A DNA stretch of 64,000 bases, from the NCBI GenBank assembly GCA_025667525.1, contig CM046876.1, positions 528,528,538 to 528,592,537 on the forward strand. The letters run 5' to 3'. Every line of letters starts with the position of its first letter. Positions within the stretch are counted from its first letter, which is position 1. The notes under the pieces were generated by a model. The model had not been told where the DNA came from. It saw only the letters and a list, made by a program, of their open reading frames with translations, and searched no databases. This document shows, piece after piece, positions 1 through 11,033 of the stretch. A program made the translations under genes and the position numbers. The DNA comes from Glebionis coronaria (Eukaryota > Streptophyta > Magnoliopsida > Asterales > Asteraceae).

Positions 1-1639
1 CCTATTCCCACATATTTACCTCATTGACAAGCTCTAATCACCCCATTACCCTTCCTTAACAAGTCCTTAACTTGGTTAAGTTTAATAACTATCCCGTTCA
101 TATTTTACCCAAAACAGTCCCAGTTTTTAGGTCTCAAACCTTTAAGTCAAACATCCACTTAAACATACCCATGGTTTCTGTAAAAGGAATATTCATACCC
201 TTACGTATGTTGGCTAACATTTCCCACTTGACCTAACCTTAAAGCTACTGTTAAGGCCCCGATATACATATATCTACTTTTGTCATTCCAGATTTCCTGA
301 TTTTAAACGTACTAAAAGTTTGTTACTATTAAGGGGTCTTACCCTAAACCACAACCTTAGCCCAAGTGCAGATACTTACTACAATATATAAACCATCTCT
401 CACGTTCGTGAGAAGATCCCAATGCAACCCTAAGTACCCCAAACAACCCAAAACTTAAAAAGAAAACAGGCTGAATTCAAAACTGTTTTGACCTCCGACT
501 GTTGTAACCTGTTTTTTACCATCTTCCCCACCTCCAATTTAGTTCTCGTTTCTTGCATTGGAAATACACTTCAAATACTTTTCCATGGGTACTTGGATCG
601 TAAAATAAGAGTTTATAGAACTCCCGATATGATCAAAACAATTGACTCAAAAATCTGCCCAGTTTTTAAAAACGGGTTTAAACAAATTGAACAAATTAAT
701 TACCCATAACCCCATCTAATACAAGCCATAGATTATATGATCATCATATTATGATTATCACATCATTATTTTACTGATTTTATAAAAACCCTAACCCTAA
801 TCCATCATAAGAATGATTAATTAAACACAAACAATTAAATTAAAAAGGGTTATGAAGGTTTACCTTTGATTTATGAAAACCCCCAAAATTATGAAGAACC
901 CTAAAAACCCTCATGAAAACCCACGAATTTTTTTAATCTCCAGGGAAATATAGTGAATTTTGATTGTGATTAAAAACAATATATAGGGTGTACATAAAAT
1001 CCTAGTCCAAAAATAAGCATACTTTTCTTTTTTTTCCCTCTTTTTCCCTTTTTCCCTTCTTTTCTGCGTCCAAAACAACTATGCACCCTTAAAGTTCGTT
1101 TTTTTCCTTTTTATTATTAATATAAGTATTAATAATATTACCTTAATTTTCCTTAATTTATTTCAGCTCCTAAAGCCTCCAAAACCTCAAAACCGTAAAA
1201 CTAGTCAGTTTTTACGCGATTACCGTAAAAGACGTAAAATATACACTTTTAAAAAAATCTCAAATTTTGAAATAAACTTTATAACTAAGTCCTAAATGAC
1301 TTAAAACCATCCCGAAAAATATTCATATGGATAATTACCTCACCCGAGACCTCTAAATGCTAAACCGTAAATCCTAAAAAATACACTATTACGATAATAC
1401 TTATACGTATACGTAACCACCAAAATATCACCATTTCATTTCATAGTCACTGATTGTGATTTCATGAACATGAATTAACCGTTCCTCGATTTACTTATGA
1501 GTACTCTATACTCATAAACGATAATCACACTAACCTCAATCACACAAAATAAACACGTAATCACATAATTCAAGTAAGCACACATAAAATAACCTAAAAG
1601 TAAGACCAAGTGACAAATCCAAAACCTAGGGTTGTCACA
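1..1639 (-). mobile_element. LTR of a Ty3/gypsy-like element, cut by window edge
   Basis: AT-rich sequence with no credible ORF. Its right edge reads ...GGGTTGTCACA, so on the minus strand it begins TGTGACAACCCTAGG, a start typical of plant gypsy LTRs. Immediately to the right is the primer-site region of a different (Copia-type) element. This edge is therefore most simply the outer end of the 5' LTR of a minus-strand element whose body lies left of the window. It contains a degenerate telomere-like run (ACCCTAACCCTAA near 788) and a TATATA block near 980. Clade unknown; the call rests on the terminus and context. Confidence 0.5.
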
Positions 1640-1690
1640 TCGATCCAAGTCTTAAAGTACAATATACTTCAAATATCTTGTGTCACCATC

Positions 1691-1702
1691 GCTCAGATAC
1701 CA
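1691..1702 (-). promoter_or_regulatory. tRNA-iMet primer binding site (one mismatch)
   Basis: The plus strand reads GCTCAGATACCA; the reverse complement TGGTATCTGAGC differs by one base from the plant initiator-Met primer site TGGTATCAGAGC. It lies 2 bases from the LTR start at 1705, as expected. Confidence 0.65.
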
Positions 1703-2040
1703 ATTGTGATTCCTTCTAGAAGGGGGGTTCAATAGTTTCTCATCGATTTATCTCCTAATTAAAATTCCTTTCAATTAGGTGAGTGCAAAAACTATCTTTT
1801 ACTTGAAAGCTAGTTGCATAATGATTAGGTTCAATTCTAATGCATTAACAATGTGTGGTATGTATAATGAAAATGAATGTAAGTAATGAGTAAGGAAAGA
1901 AACAACCTAGTAGGAAGACACCAAGATTTATAGTGGTTCGGCAACGAGGCTATATCCTCGTTCCTACTCTACTCCTCGAGTACACCTTACTCGAGATTTC
2001 CACTATATCCACAAGCTCCCTTCTTGGCGGAGAAAACCTT

Positions 2041-2264
2041 ACAACATCGCTTACATTATTTTCCGACACTAAGCTAAATGTCGAGACCTAATCTTAGCTA
2101 GGACCAATCTACACAACGTCGCCCACTTCACCATTTTACGACACAAGGCTAGATGTCGAGTTCTAATCCAAAGCTAGAACCAATCTTCACAACGTTGTCT
2201 ACTTCACTATTTTCCAACACAAGGCTAGATGTCGAGTTCTAATCCAAAGCTAGAACCAATCTTC
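2041..2264. repeat. Three ~76-bp tandem repeats in the Copia-type LTR
   Basis: Units run 2041-2112, 2113-2188 and 2189-2264. Each starts ACAAC(A/G)T and ends CCAATCT(A/T)C. Units two and three differ at only a few positions; unit one is more diverged. Confidence 0.85.
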
Positions 2265-2299
2265 ACGACTCTTCACTTTGAAGCTAAGTGAGAACTTCA

Positions 2300-2575
2300 C
2301 ACAACATAACTACATATCACTTTATAGTTTAGTGAGAACTCACAAGACACAACCACATCACTTTATAGTTTAGTGAGAACTAACACAACTAATTAAAACT
2401 CAACTAAACATATCCAAGTACACACATGTAGCTTGGATCTACACAACACAAATCCAAGCACACACATGTGCAAAGGATATACACAACTCTAATCCAAGTA
2501 TTCACAAATAGCTTGGATGAACACAACTAGTCCAAGTATTCACAAATACATTAGATCTACACAAGACACAAATAA
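2300..2575. repeat. Short diverged tandem repeats in the Copia-type LTR
   Basis: Two copies of a motif around CACTTTATAGTTTAGTGAG (about 2317 and 2350) are followed by about four copies of a roughly 50-bp unit of the form ATCCAAGTA-CACA-GCTTGGAT-ACACAA (about 2410-2570). There is no coding potential. Confidence 0.6.
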
Positions 2576-4067
2576 ACTAATGATGAACATGACTAGATCT
2601 TTAGGAGAAGGTGATCTTCATCGAAGCTTCATCTTTAATCACATCACAAGTGTGTGAGTGATCTTCTATTTGGATAAGGTAAAGAAGGAGATCAAGAGGA
2701 TAATCATGAGTAAACATACTGAATACATTAAGTGATCATTTACAAATGACTAGGATTAGATAGAAGAAAGAAGACTGAAAGAGATGTCCAAAAAGGGTTA
2801 ATGAAAATGTAGATTTGATCCACTATTTATAGAAGACAAATGCCAACGGCTATCTGGGGGTGGTTCCTTAGCTACCTAGGCGGTTCCTTATCGATAGGGA
2901 ACCGCGTAGGCACTTAAGGAACCGCGGGGAGTAGACTCCACTCCTTTTTGTATTTTAGTGAATTTGAAATATCCGAGGCTGTTTAAACCTTCAAAGGATA
3001 TTCTTATGGCATTTGGAATATGCCATATTCAAATTTACATTTTCATTTTAATAAAACATTTTCTTAAAAATAAAGTTTATTAAAAATCTTTTGTTACATT
3101 TGACCAAAGTGAGTTTTAAGGCAAATCACTTTTATGATCACTAAGCATGATTAAGATATGTTAGTGTAATGATTATTACCTTGATGATAATGTTTGTTAG
3201 ATAATTCGTTTATGATTGTGTTTGACAATAAATGTCTTTGTAATTTGTCGTGATCAAAACTAAGAAAGATTAATTAATACTAACAATATTTTTTAGGCAT
3301 TGCTTTGCATTAACAATGTGTATTAGTTAGCCAAAAGCCCATATAGGTCATGAGGTTCTGCCGTGCATGAATACTTGGAGGGGAGACCTCGTCATGCAAT
3401 TAGAGGGGGTTGCCTCTAATTAAATAGTTTGGGTAGGCGGGATCAGCTCCTAATGAAGGATGCAAGGCACACATCGCATTCACTCTGATAATACTGGTAA
3501 ACATGTAACTAGGATGCACCCATACGCCCCACATGATAATATAATATAATGGCCAAAATTGAAAGGGACGCCACGAGCAATCACTTCGTCGTGGGGAAGT
3601 CATAACACTGGTGCCTCCAGTATTATGGTTATGGTACCTCCATAACTAGGTGACACTGGTCATGCATGTATATGGCTTAGGCTCTTAAACTAACATAAGT
3701 AATCAAACATATAAAATAATATTGGGAAAACAGTTGACTGCAAACGGGGAATCCTAATAAGGAAAGAATGTCCATACTGAAGGACGGGAAATCCGTACCT
3801 TAAGTCCAGCGAACGAAGAAGACGAAAGAATGAAAGTCCTACTTCGATCTCACTAATGCTACATAAAATAGGGTACATGTATAAGTATTCTGCTTACTGA
3901 GTACGTAAGTGATTATATCATGTCTTAGCTTGTTTTATATGTTCTTGTCTTGTTTTACTGATTTTAATGTTATGCTGTGTTTATCATGTATTCTACGTAT
4001 TCTGCTTAAGGATTACTTGTATTTCTTGTATTATTATACTTGTTGTGTAATAAATAGTGACTTTCTA

Positions 4068-4230
4068 AAAATAGCAAGTTTCCTAAAATAGAAAGTTTCC
4101 AAAAATAGAAAGTTTTCAAAAATAGAAAGTTCCAAAAATAGATTACCTTCTTAAAATAGATCAGTTTCTAAAAATAGAAAGTTTCCAAAAATAGTAAGTT
4201 TCCTAAATTAGAATGTTTCCATATTTTAGA
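4068..4230. repeat. A-rich ~21-bp tandem array in LTR
   Basis: About eight diverged copies of a unit of the type AAAAATAGAAAGTTTCC. The same array is at about 12232-12380 in the other LTR, so it is part of the LTR and predates the insertion. Confidence 0.75.
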
Positions 4231-4679
4231 AATAAGCTGGATTAATAAGCTAATAATATAAGCTTAAGTTTATTGGTTAAATATCATAAGTCGTGTGATT
4301 ATTAGTATAGTTTATTAACAATATCATGTTAATTAAATAAACTATAGGTTATATGATTTAAGTAAATATAAGCATGATTTAATTAAATTAAGGTGTATAA
4401 AATACTTAGGTTAAACATGTATTAATATTATATTAATTTAACCTAAGTCCATGGTTAATTAAATTAATTATTTGCCATGTTATTAATTAATTTAATAATC
4501 TTGTTTAAAATAATATACTTGTAAAAATTAACACTTGTAAAAGTTTAATCATGAACCGGACCCGTGACTTTTAATTTAAACACATGTGAATCGGACCGGA
4601 AACCCCATGAACCGGACCAACCAAACACACCCTTAACAGTGGCGAGCCGGCTTGGCCGGTTGCCACTGCTTGTGTAAAA

Positions 4680-4805
4680 TCGCCACCAGCTTAAGCTGGT
4701 GGTTCCCTCTCGGCTAGCCGCTTCCCACAACGAAGTTCCCACCGGCCGTGTGTCGGTGGTTCCCCCTGCTTGACCCAAAACCGCCACTGGTTGTGTGCCA
4801 GTGAT
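4680..4805. repeat. Cluster of three short hairpins in LTR GC-rich block
   Basis: CCACCAGCTTAAGCTGGTGG (4683-4702) is a perfect palindrome. It is followed by imperfect hairpins at about 4739-4759 and 4783-4805, with stems of the type CCACCGG/TCGGTGG and loops containing TGTGT. The other LTR has the same three at about 12975-13125, plus a short local duplication. Confidence 0.6.
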
Positions 4806-5747
4806 GGTGGCTGCTGCTGCTGAGACCCCCAATCAAACCATAAGACCACCCTGACTCATGTCGGGGTCCCTTGTTCCTGCTGCCGACCGAGACCAACCAC
4901 ACTGAGACTCGAGGTCTCGGTTGGTGGTGCGAACCAAAACAAGCCGAGAACCATGGGGCTCTCGGTTGGGTGTCGACCGAACAAACCAACCTGAAACATC
5001 CCTTTAACTTCCCCCCCCCCCATGATTACATGACATGTTTTAATTACTTGTTTATCTAATCTCATGTTCATGTGTTCATAATTAGATAAAAGAATCAAAG
5101 AAAAGGGATAACGGATTATCGAATGCGTGTAACGAATGGAGGTTAATAATACGAACACAATGCTTGAATTAATCAACAAAAAATCAAATCAACCACCCTT
5201 GTGGTGTTGTTGTTGCCGACGGCCAAAGAGAAAGAAAGAAGGAGGCTAGGTTTTTGTTTTTTTATAAAAACTCTGTAAAAGAAAATGTGTTAACCCTTAT
5301 TTGTTTACTTAGTAAAATTAACATGGGCTTGGCTCTCCCTTTCCTTGGTGTACGCGGCATATGGGGCCCACATGGGAAAACCCGAAGTTTTCTCGTGTCT
5401 AATATTTTACGTATTCGTATGTTCGTGTTTTCGTGTTATAATATAATGAAATGTTCGTGTCATATATAAATACTTGCACGTAACGATATTAATCGTATTA
5501 TATTAATTAAGTACGTAATTACGTGTTCGTGATTTTTACGTTCATGATTTCATGTTCGTGATTATAATAATTATTGTTAATAATTATCGTGTACTATCAT
5601 GTACTTAATACTTATTGTGTAATAATACGTACATAACTTCTGTAATTAATAATAATGACACGCGTTCATGCTATAAAAGGAAAGTTTTTATATGTACGTA
5701 CGTTTACTAAGTGTACTGTTCATGGTAAAAGCATGCGGGTTTTACAA

Positions 5748-5760
5748 CTCTTCCCCCCTA
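5748..5760 (-). other. Polypurine tract of the Tekay-like element
   Basis: The plus strand CTCTTCCCCCCTA next to the LTR end at 5746 reads TAGGGGGGAAGAG on the minus strand. This is the plus-strand priming site expected just inside a 3' LTR. Confidence 0.8.
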
Positions 5761-5821
5761 AAAAGAATAATTCGTCCCCGAATAATAGATAAAGTAAACT
5801 GAAAGAGGAACTTACCCGAAT

Positions 5822-7318
5822 TCAAAACTTGAAATGAGGGTAAGAAGCCCGGATAGACTCCTCTGTTTCCCAAGTGGCTTCCCGCTCGGTATGATCCCTC
5901 CAAAGGATTTTGACGAATGGAATCGTCTTCTTCCTCATGACTCGTTCTTGCCTGTCAAGAACTCGTCCGGGTTCCTCTATGAAGGTAAGATCTTCACGAA
6001 TCTGTTCCAGTGGATACTGAACCATGTGAAGGTGATGATAATTGTACCCTCTAAGTAAGGACACATGGAAAACTTCATGAAAATGAGAAAGCTGCGGAGG
6101 TAACGCTAAGCGATAAGATACCTCACCGACTCGCTTGATGACATCAAACGGTCCGATGAATCGAGGACTGAGTTTTCCTTTGATTCCAAAAAATCTAACA
6201 CCACGTGGCGGTGATACCTTAAGAAAGACATGATCTCCCACGTTGAAATGTAAGTCCCTATGATGCTTATCGGCATAACTCTTCTGACGTGTACGAGCTT
6301 CCTACAATTTCTACTTAGCTACAGCGACCTTCTCGTTAGTCACCTCTATCATCTCTGGTCCTTCAAGTGTTCGCTCACCAACCTGATCCCAGCAGATCGG
6401 GGCGCGACACTTCCTGCCATACAACATCTCGAATGGTGCACACTTAATACTGGCGTGCCAACTGTTGTTGTATGCAAACTCTACTAAACAAATATAATCA
6501 TCCCAATCTTCTGTCCACTCCAATGCACATGCTCGAAGCATGTCTTCTAATGTCTGAATAGTTCGCTTCGATTGTCCGTCTGTTTAAGGATGAAAAGTCG
6601 TGCTAAGCTTAAGTATTGTTCCCCAAGTTTTCTACAGACTCTTCCAAAATCGTGAAGTGAACCGAGGATCTCTGTCCGAGATTATACTGGACGGAGCACC
6701 ATGAAGTCTCATGATCTCCTTCTTGTAAGTGTCAGCGAGTTTGCTGACCGGATCATCCTTACGGACCGGTAAGAAATGAGCTGACTTAGTAAGTCGATCA
6801 ACGATAACCCATATCACATCATGCCTCCTCTTTGTATAAGGAAGACCCGTAACAAAATCCATGGTGATCTTATCCCACTTCCACTCTGGAATGTCTAACG
6901 GTTGTAGTAGACCACTAGACCGTTGATGCTCGATCTTAACCTGTTGGCAGGTAAGACATTTGGAGACATAAGTAGCAACATCCTGTGTCATACCACTCCA
7001 CCAAAAGTATTGTTTGATGTCGTGGTACATCTTGGTTGAACCAGGATGAATGGAGAATGGGGAGCTATGAGTTTCAGCTAATAACGCTTCCCTGAGTGTA
7101 AGATCATCAGGAACACAAAGTCTGGTGCCCTGCCATAAGATACCGTATTCATCCAACCGAAACTCCGTCGGCTGTTCTAAGTTCTGAATAATCGCCCAAA
7201 TTTTACCATCATCCTTATGAGCTTCCTTGATCCTGGAGAGTAGTTCAGGTTCCACTCTAAGATTAGCCCAGTAACTGTGCTGTCCACGTACCATGATCTC
7301 AATGTCTAGTCGTTCCAA
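5822..7318 (-). pseudogene. Integrase with C-terminal chromodomain (Tekay-like), broken
   Basis: Integrase inserts the cDNA copy into chromosomes, and the chromodomain is thought to steer it to marked chromatin. The minus strand shows a zinc-binding region (H...H, then CLTCQQVK), core motifs TMDFVTGLP and [13 protein letters not shown], a GPY/F-type segment, and a chromodomain at about 5822-5960 (motifs [14 protein letters not shown] and YPHF). The frame is split at about 6310 and 6541-6632. In that last gap the usual HPQTDGQSERT block reads with a stop in place of Q and with K in place of the catalytic E. The protein could not function. The chromodomain assigns the element to the chromoviruses. 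Confidence 0.85.
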
Positions 7319-7323
7319 GTCTC

Positions 7324-8635
7324 TTATAATCTCTTCCTCAATCTTAATGTCGTTGACATACCGGACTTTCTACTAAGTGCATCTGCCACTACATTCGCCT
7401 TGTCGGGATGATACTGCAGACTAATGTCATAATCCTTCAACAGCTCTAACCATCTTCTCTGTCTCATATTCAGCTCACGTTGAGTGAAGATGTATTTCAG
7501 GCTCTTGTGATCTGTGAAGATATCACATGATTCTCCATACAATTAGTGCCTCCATATCTTCAATGCAAATACGACTGCTGCAAGTTCTAAGTCATACGTA
7601 GGGTAATTCTCATCATAAGGCTTAAGCTGCCATGATGTGTAGGCAATCACTTTCCCATGTTGCATGAGAACACAACCTAGTCCCTTCCCTGAAGCATCAT
7701 TGTAGATTTGAAATCCACCTGTACCAGATGGGAGAGTAAGAATCGGTGCAGATACCAGCTTCTGCTTTAAGTCTTCAAAGCTCTTCTCTCTTTCTTCAGT
7801 CCAGACGAATTTCTCCCCTTTCCGCATTAGTTTGGTCAATGGCAGTGCTAAACTGGAAACGTTCACTACGAACCTACGGTAGTAACCATCTAAGCCTAGG
7901 AAACTGCGAACTTCCATCGTTGATGTGGGTCTTGGCCACTTGGTAATAGCCTCAACCTTTGTTGGGTCCATGGTTATTCCTTTTGCGGATACAATGTGGC
8001 TTAGGGACGCCACCTTGTCTAACCAGAACTCACACTTGGAGAATTTAGCATATAGTTGCTTCTGGCGAAGTATCTGTAGTAGTACGAAGATGGTACTCGT
8101 GTTCCTCCTTTGACTTAGAGAAAATCAGAATGTGGTCAATGAAAACAATGACGAACTTGTCCAGGAACTCGTGGAAAATACGGTTCATCAAATCCATGAA
8201 AACAGCTGGAGCATTGGTAAGGCCAAATGGCATAACTACAAATTCGTAGTGCCCATAGCGAGTACGAAAAGCAGTCTTGGCGATGTCCTACTCCATAACC
8301 CGTAACTGATGATAGTCTGACCTTAGATCAATCTTGGAGAAATGTTTGGCCCCTTGGAGTTGGTCAAATAAGTCGTCAATGCGTGGTAATGGATATCTAT
8401 TCCTGATGGTGATCTTGTTAAGCTCACGATAATCTATGCAGAGACGCATACTACCGTCCTTCTTCTTTACGAACAGAACTGGTGCGCCCCATGGAGAAGC
8501 ACTAGGTCGAATAAAACCGCGTTCCAACAGTTCCTGCAGTTGTTCCTTTAACTCCTTCAGCTCTATGGGAGCCATGCGATAAGGAGCCTTAGAAATTGGC
8601 TCAGCTCCTGGGATGAGCTCAATATTAAACTCCAC
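7324..8635 (-). pseudogene. Reverse transcriptase and RNase H (Tekay-like), broken
   Basis: Copies element RNA into DNA and degrades the RNA strand. Reverse transcriptase motifs on the minus strand: [46 protein letters not shown], then [14 protein letters not shown]. The last is the catalytic box, normally F/Y-x-DD, but it reads FIDH here, so the second aspartate is lost. RNase H follows with [28 protein letters not shown], an in-frame stop directly after KIWRH (7543), then [13 protein letters not shown] and ADALSRK. Frameshifts at about 8040 and 8240-8290 break it further. Confidence 0.85.
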
Positions 8636-8707
8636 TTCACGAGCAGGTGGTATGCCCGAAAGTTATTCTGGAAAAATGTTTGGGAATTCTGACACGATCG
8701 GCTGATT

Positions 8708-9272
8708 CTAGATAGATGGAGATTCAGCCTCCAGATCATGAATAGTAGCAAGATAGCCCTCACAACCATGTGACAGTAGTGCACGTGCTTGTAAGGTTGA
8801 AATTATATGTACAGACCTTCCGAGTATGAAACCGTTGTGAATGTAATCTGGTGCATTAACATCACCGAAGATGACCCAATATGAATGGCAGTCAATGGAG
8901 GCGTGATGTTTGGATAGCCAGTCCATGCCTAATATCATGTCAAAATCGCACATATCCATTGGTCACCATGACGAATCTTGTCGTCAAATTCTAGGGGAAG
9001 GCTCTTATACCCATGAGTTATGCATACAGAGCCTCTTATAGGCGTGGAAATGTTTAATACCTTCTTTAATGGCATAGGATATATCCTAACATTCTTGGCA
9101 TAAGCAGTAGAAATGACCGAATAAGTAGCACCCGTGTCAAATAAAACACATGTAGCTTAACCATACATATACAAGATTCCAGTGATGGTACCTGTAGACT
9201 TGTTGGCCTGATCACGAGAGGCCGTGTACACCCGTCCACTAGTAGGAGGTGGCTTGGAGTCGGCATGTCCAT
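8708..9272 (-). pseudogene. Aspartic protease (Tekay-like), broken
   Basis: Protease that would cut the Gag-Pol polyprotein. The active-site motif is visible on the minus strand at 9127-9138: LFDTGATYSVI, with DTGA intact. The second half, CDFDMILGMDWLSKHHASIDC, lies at about 8880-8959 in another frame, so at least one frameshift separates the two. It sits between the gag zinc knuckle and the reverse transcriptase, the normal gypsy order. Confidence 0.75.
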
Positions 9273-9297
9273 ATGTGCCCTCCATATCGCCCTTGCG

Positions 9298-10613
9298 GCA
9301 GTCCTTCATATGATGACCAGTCAGGCCACACTTGAAGCAAGCATCGTTGTCACGGCGACATGGCCCTAGGTGCCTAAGGTTACAAGTAGTGCAGAGAGGG
9401 TGAGTATACCCTCCAACAGGTGCCCTTGCTGGCGGGGAGCCTGTTCAGAAAAGTACACATGTGACATGGTTTATGGGTACAAAAGGACAATGCGGAAAGT
9501 CGTAAGACGTAATACCAGTGATAGCTTTACGGTTAGGTTGTGAACCTCTGTGGTCTTGCTCCCTTCCGTTGCCATGATTCCTGGTAGAAGATGCTAAAGT
9601 GTCAGAATTCGAATCATAAACATGTAAAATAAGAAACGAGTAAGATTAGGGACCTGCTGCTGTTGGAGTTGCAAGCGTTGTTACGGTAATTATCATTACC
9701 GCCACGCCTATCCGTAGTAGAACGGTCTTGGGTCTGACCGTTACCCTTGGGCTGAGTAGGCTACTGAGTAGCCGGTTGAGACCGGTTCCCAGTCTTCTGC
9801 CTGGAAGATGCAATTTAAAGAGAAAGATAAATATTAGGTAGTACTAAATGAATTGAAATGGTCACCGCTGAGTGACGAACAAATACCTCTTCTCGGGTCT
9901 CTCTGCTTCACCGAATTCCTCTCTCTCCTGCAGCATCTCCAGCTTACGTGCGGCATCAGATACTTGTGCCACCTTGTTGAAGGTAGCACACACCAAGTTG
10001 TTGGAGACCGATGTACGAAGAGCCCAACGAAAGTGGTATGCTTGCTCTTCGGCAGTACCTGTTGCTGCGCCAAGAAAACCAGCCAAACGAAGAAAGTGTT
10101 GCGTGAACTCATTGTTGTTCTCCCCAGCTCTCTGCCTGATCCAGTGGTACTCCCTCTTCAGCTTGTCTTGCTCAACCTTGGGGAAGAACTTTCCCATCAC
10201 TAACTCCTTGAACCGAGCCCAAGTCAAGCCAGCCACCCAATTGTCACCTCCCTCAGACTGCTTCACTGCCTTCCACCATCCCCGTACGTCACCTTCGAAC
10301 TTGTAACATGCCAACCTCGACTTAGAGACGGGGTCACAGCCCATTGCATCAAATGTCTTCTCAATGTGAGCTAACCAGCTTTCAGCCTCACTGGGTTGTC
10401 AGTTCTCTCGAAGGATCGAGGACGTTGCTTGTTGAATCTCTCTAGCCATTTGACCAGTGTTGCTGGAGGAGGAGGATTAGAATGCTGGTGCTGGTGCTGA
10501 TTATTGGCAGCTTGCACCTCGGCCCTGATATCGTTCCTCAGCTGAGGAAGCAGGGCTTGCATCACAGCTTGGACTGCTGCATTGAGTTGTTCCAGCTCGC
10601 GTGTGAGAACCAT
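9298..10613 (-). pseudogene. Gag of the Tekay-like element, broken
   Basis: Structural capsid/nucleocapsid protein of the virus-like particle. I place the start at 10613, where the minus strand reads MVLTRELEQLNAAVQ about 400 bases inside the primer site; nothing coding lies upstream. A first part ends in KWLERFNKQRPRSFERT, then a frameshift near 10370-10380 leads to the conserved capsid core (ACYKFEGDVRGWWKAVKQ and KELVMGKFFPKVEQDKLKRE, about 9862-10344). The frame breaks again before the CCHC zinc knuckle CFKCGLTGHHMKDC (9298-9339). Confidence 0.75.
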
Positions 10614-11016
10614 CTGACAGTATAAAAAATATGCATGATTAAACTGATTAAAACATAATATTTTATTCAAGAAAACAAAATTATGCCAATAAATCATGAG
10701 AAAAATTTTATGCATGAATGCATGATGCAGTTTATAAAAACTTTTATATGCGCGAGGGTAAACGCCTATGGTCAGTTCACCCAAAACAAAAGACATGGCG
10801 AGGGGACGCCTATGGGTCGGTCCCGAAGTTAAAAGTTTCGATAAAAGCACATGCGACTAAATAGGGCCAGTCCTGTACCAACCATTACATAGTCATAAAC
10901 CTGCGACAATGACATATGATGTAAATGCATGTAAACAGACTGTCAGTTCTAGGAAGACCATAGTGACTACCCGCTAATCATAGGTCATGTTTTGAGATCC
11001 TATAGGTTGAAGCCTT

Positions 11017-11029
11017 GGCTCTGATACCA
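11017..11029 (-). promoter_or_regulatory. tRNA-iMet primer binding site, Tekay-like element
   Basis: The plus strand GGCTCTGATACCA is the exact complement of TGGTATCAGAGCC, four bases from the LTR start at 11034. It fixes the 5' end of this minus-strand element. Confidence 0.85.
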
Positions 11030-11033
11030 TAAT

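Larger units (their letters stand above)
1640..3315 (-). mobile_element. Copia-type LTR plus primer-site remnant
   Basis: An LTR-like segment begins TGTGATTCC at 1705 and ends ...TTAACA at 3315 (about 1.6 kb). It is preceded at 1691-1702 by a near-perfect reverse-complement initiator-Met primer site, so this is the 5' LTR of a minus-strand element. Only 65 bases of the internal region remain (1640-1704) before another LTR cuts it off. At 3316 the sequence resumes exactly where the Tekay-like LTR copy at 11519 continues (ATGTGTATTAG versus ATCTGTATTAG), so this element inserted into that LTR. No coding region is in the window. Confidence 0.6.
3316..5746 (-). repeat. 3' LTR of the Tekay-like element (partial)
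   Basis: Direct repeat of 11519-14054, ending at the shared terminus GCGGGTTTTACA. Spurious small ORFs in it are not genes. It includes an A-rich tandem array (4068-4230) and a GC-rich block (about 4600-5000) with three short hairpins. The copies differ by scattered substitutions and indels; for example, the right copy has extra AT-rich sequence near 12480-12720. Confidence 0.9.

Noticed and set aside
784..800. Telomere-like ACCCTAACCCTAA
   Set aside because: Only about two units inside an LTR; common by chance in plant LTRs and no evidence of an interstitial telomere.
4545..5179. Several overlapping ORFs in the GC-rich block (62-107 codons)
   Set aside because: They are in multiple frames on both strands of an LTR, recur with frame changes in the other LTR copy (13005-13366) and show no domain. 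Explained by low stop-codon frequency in GC-rich sequence.
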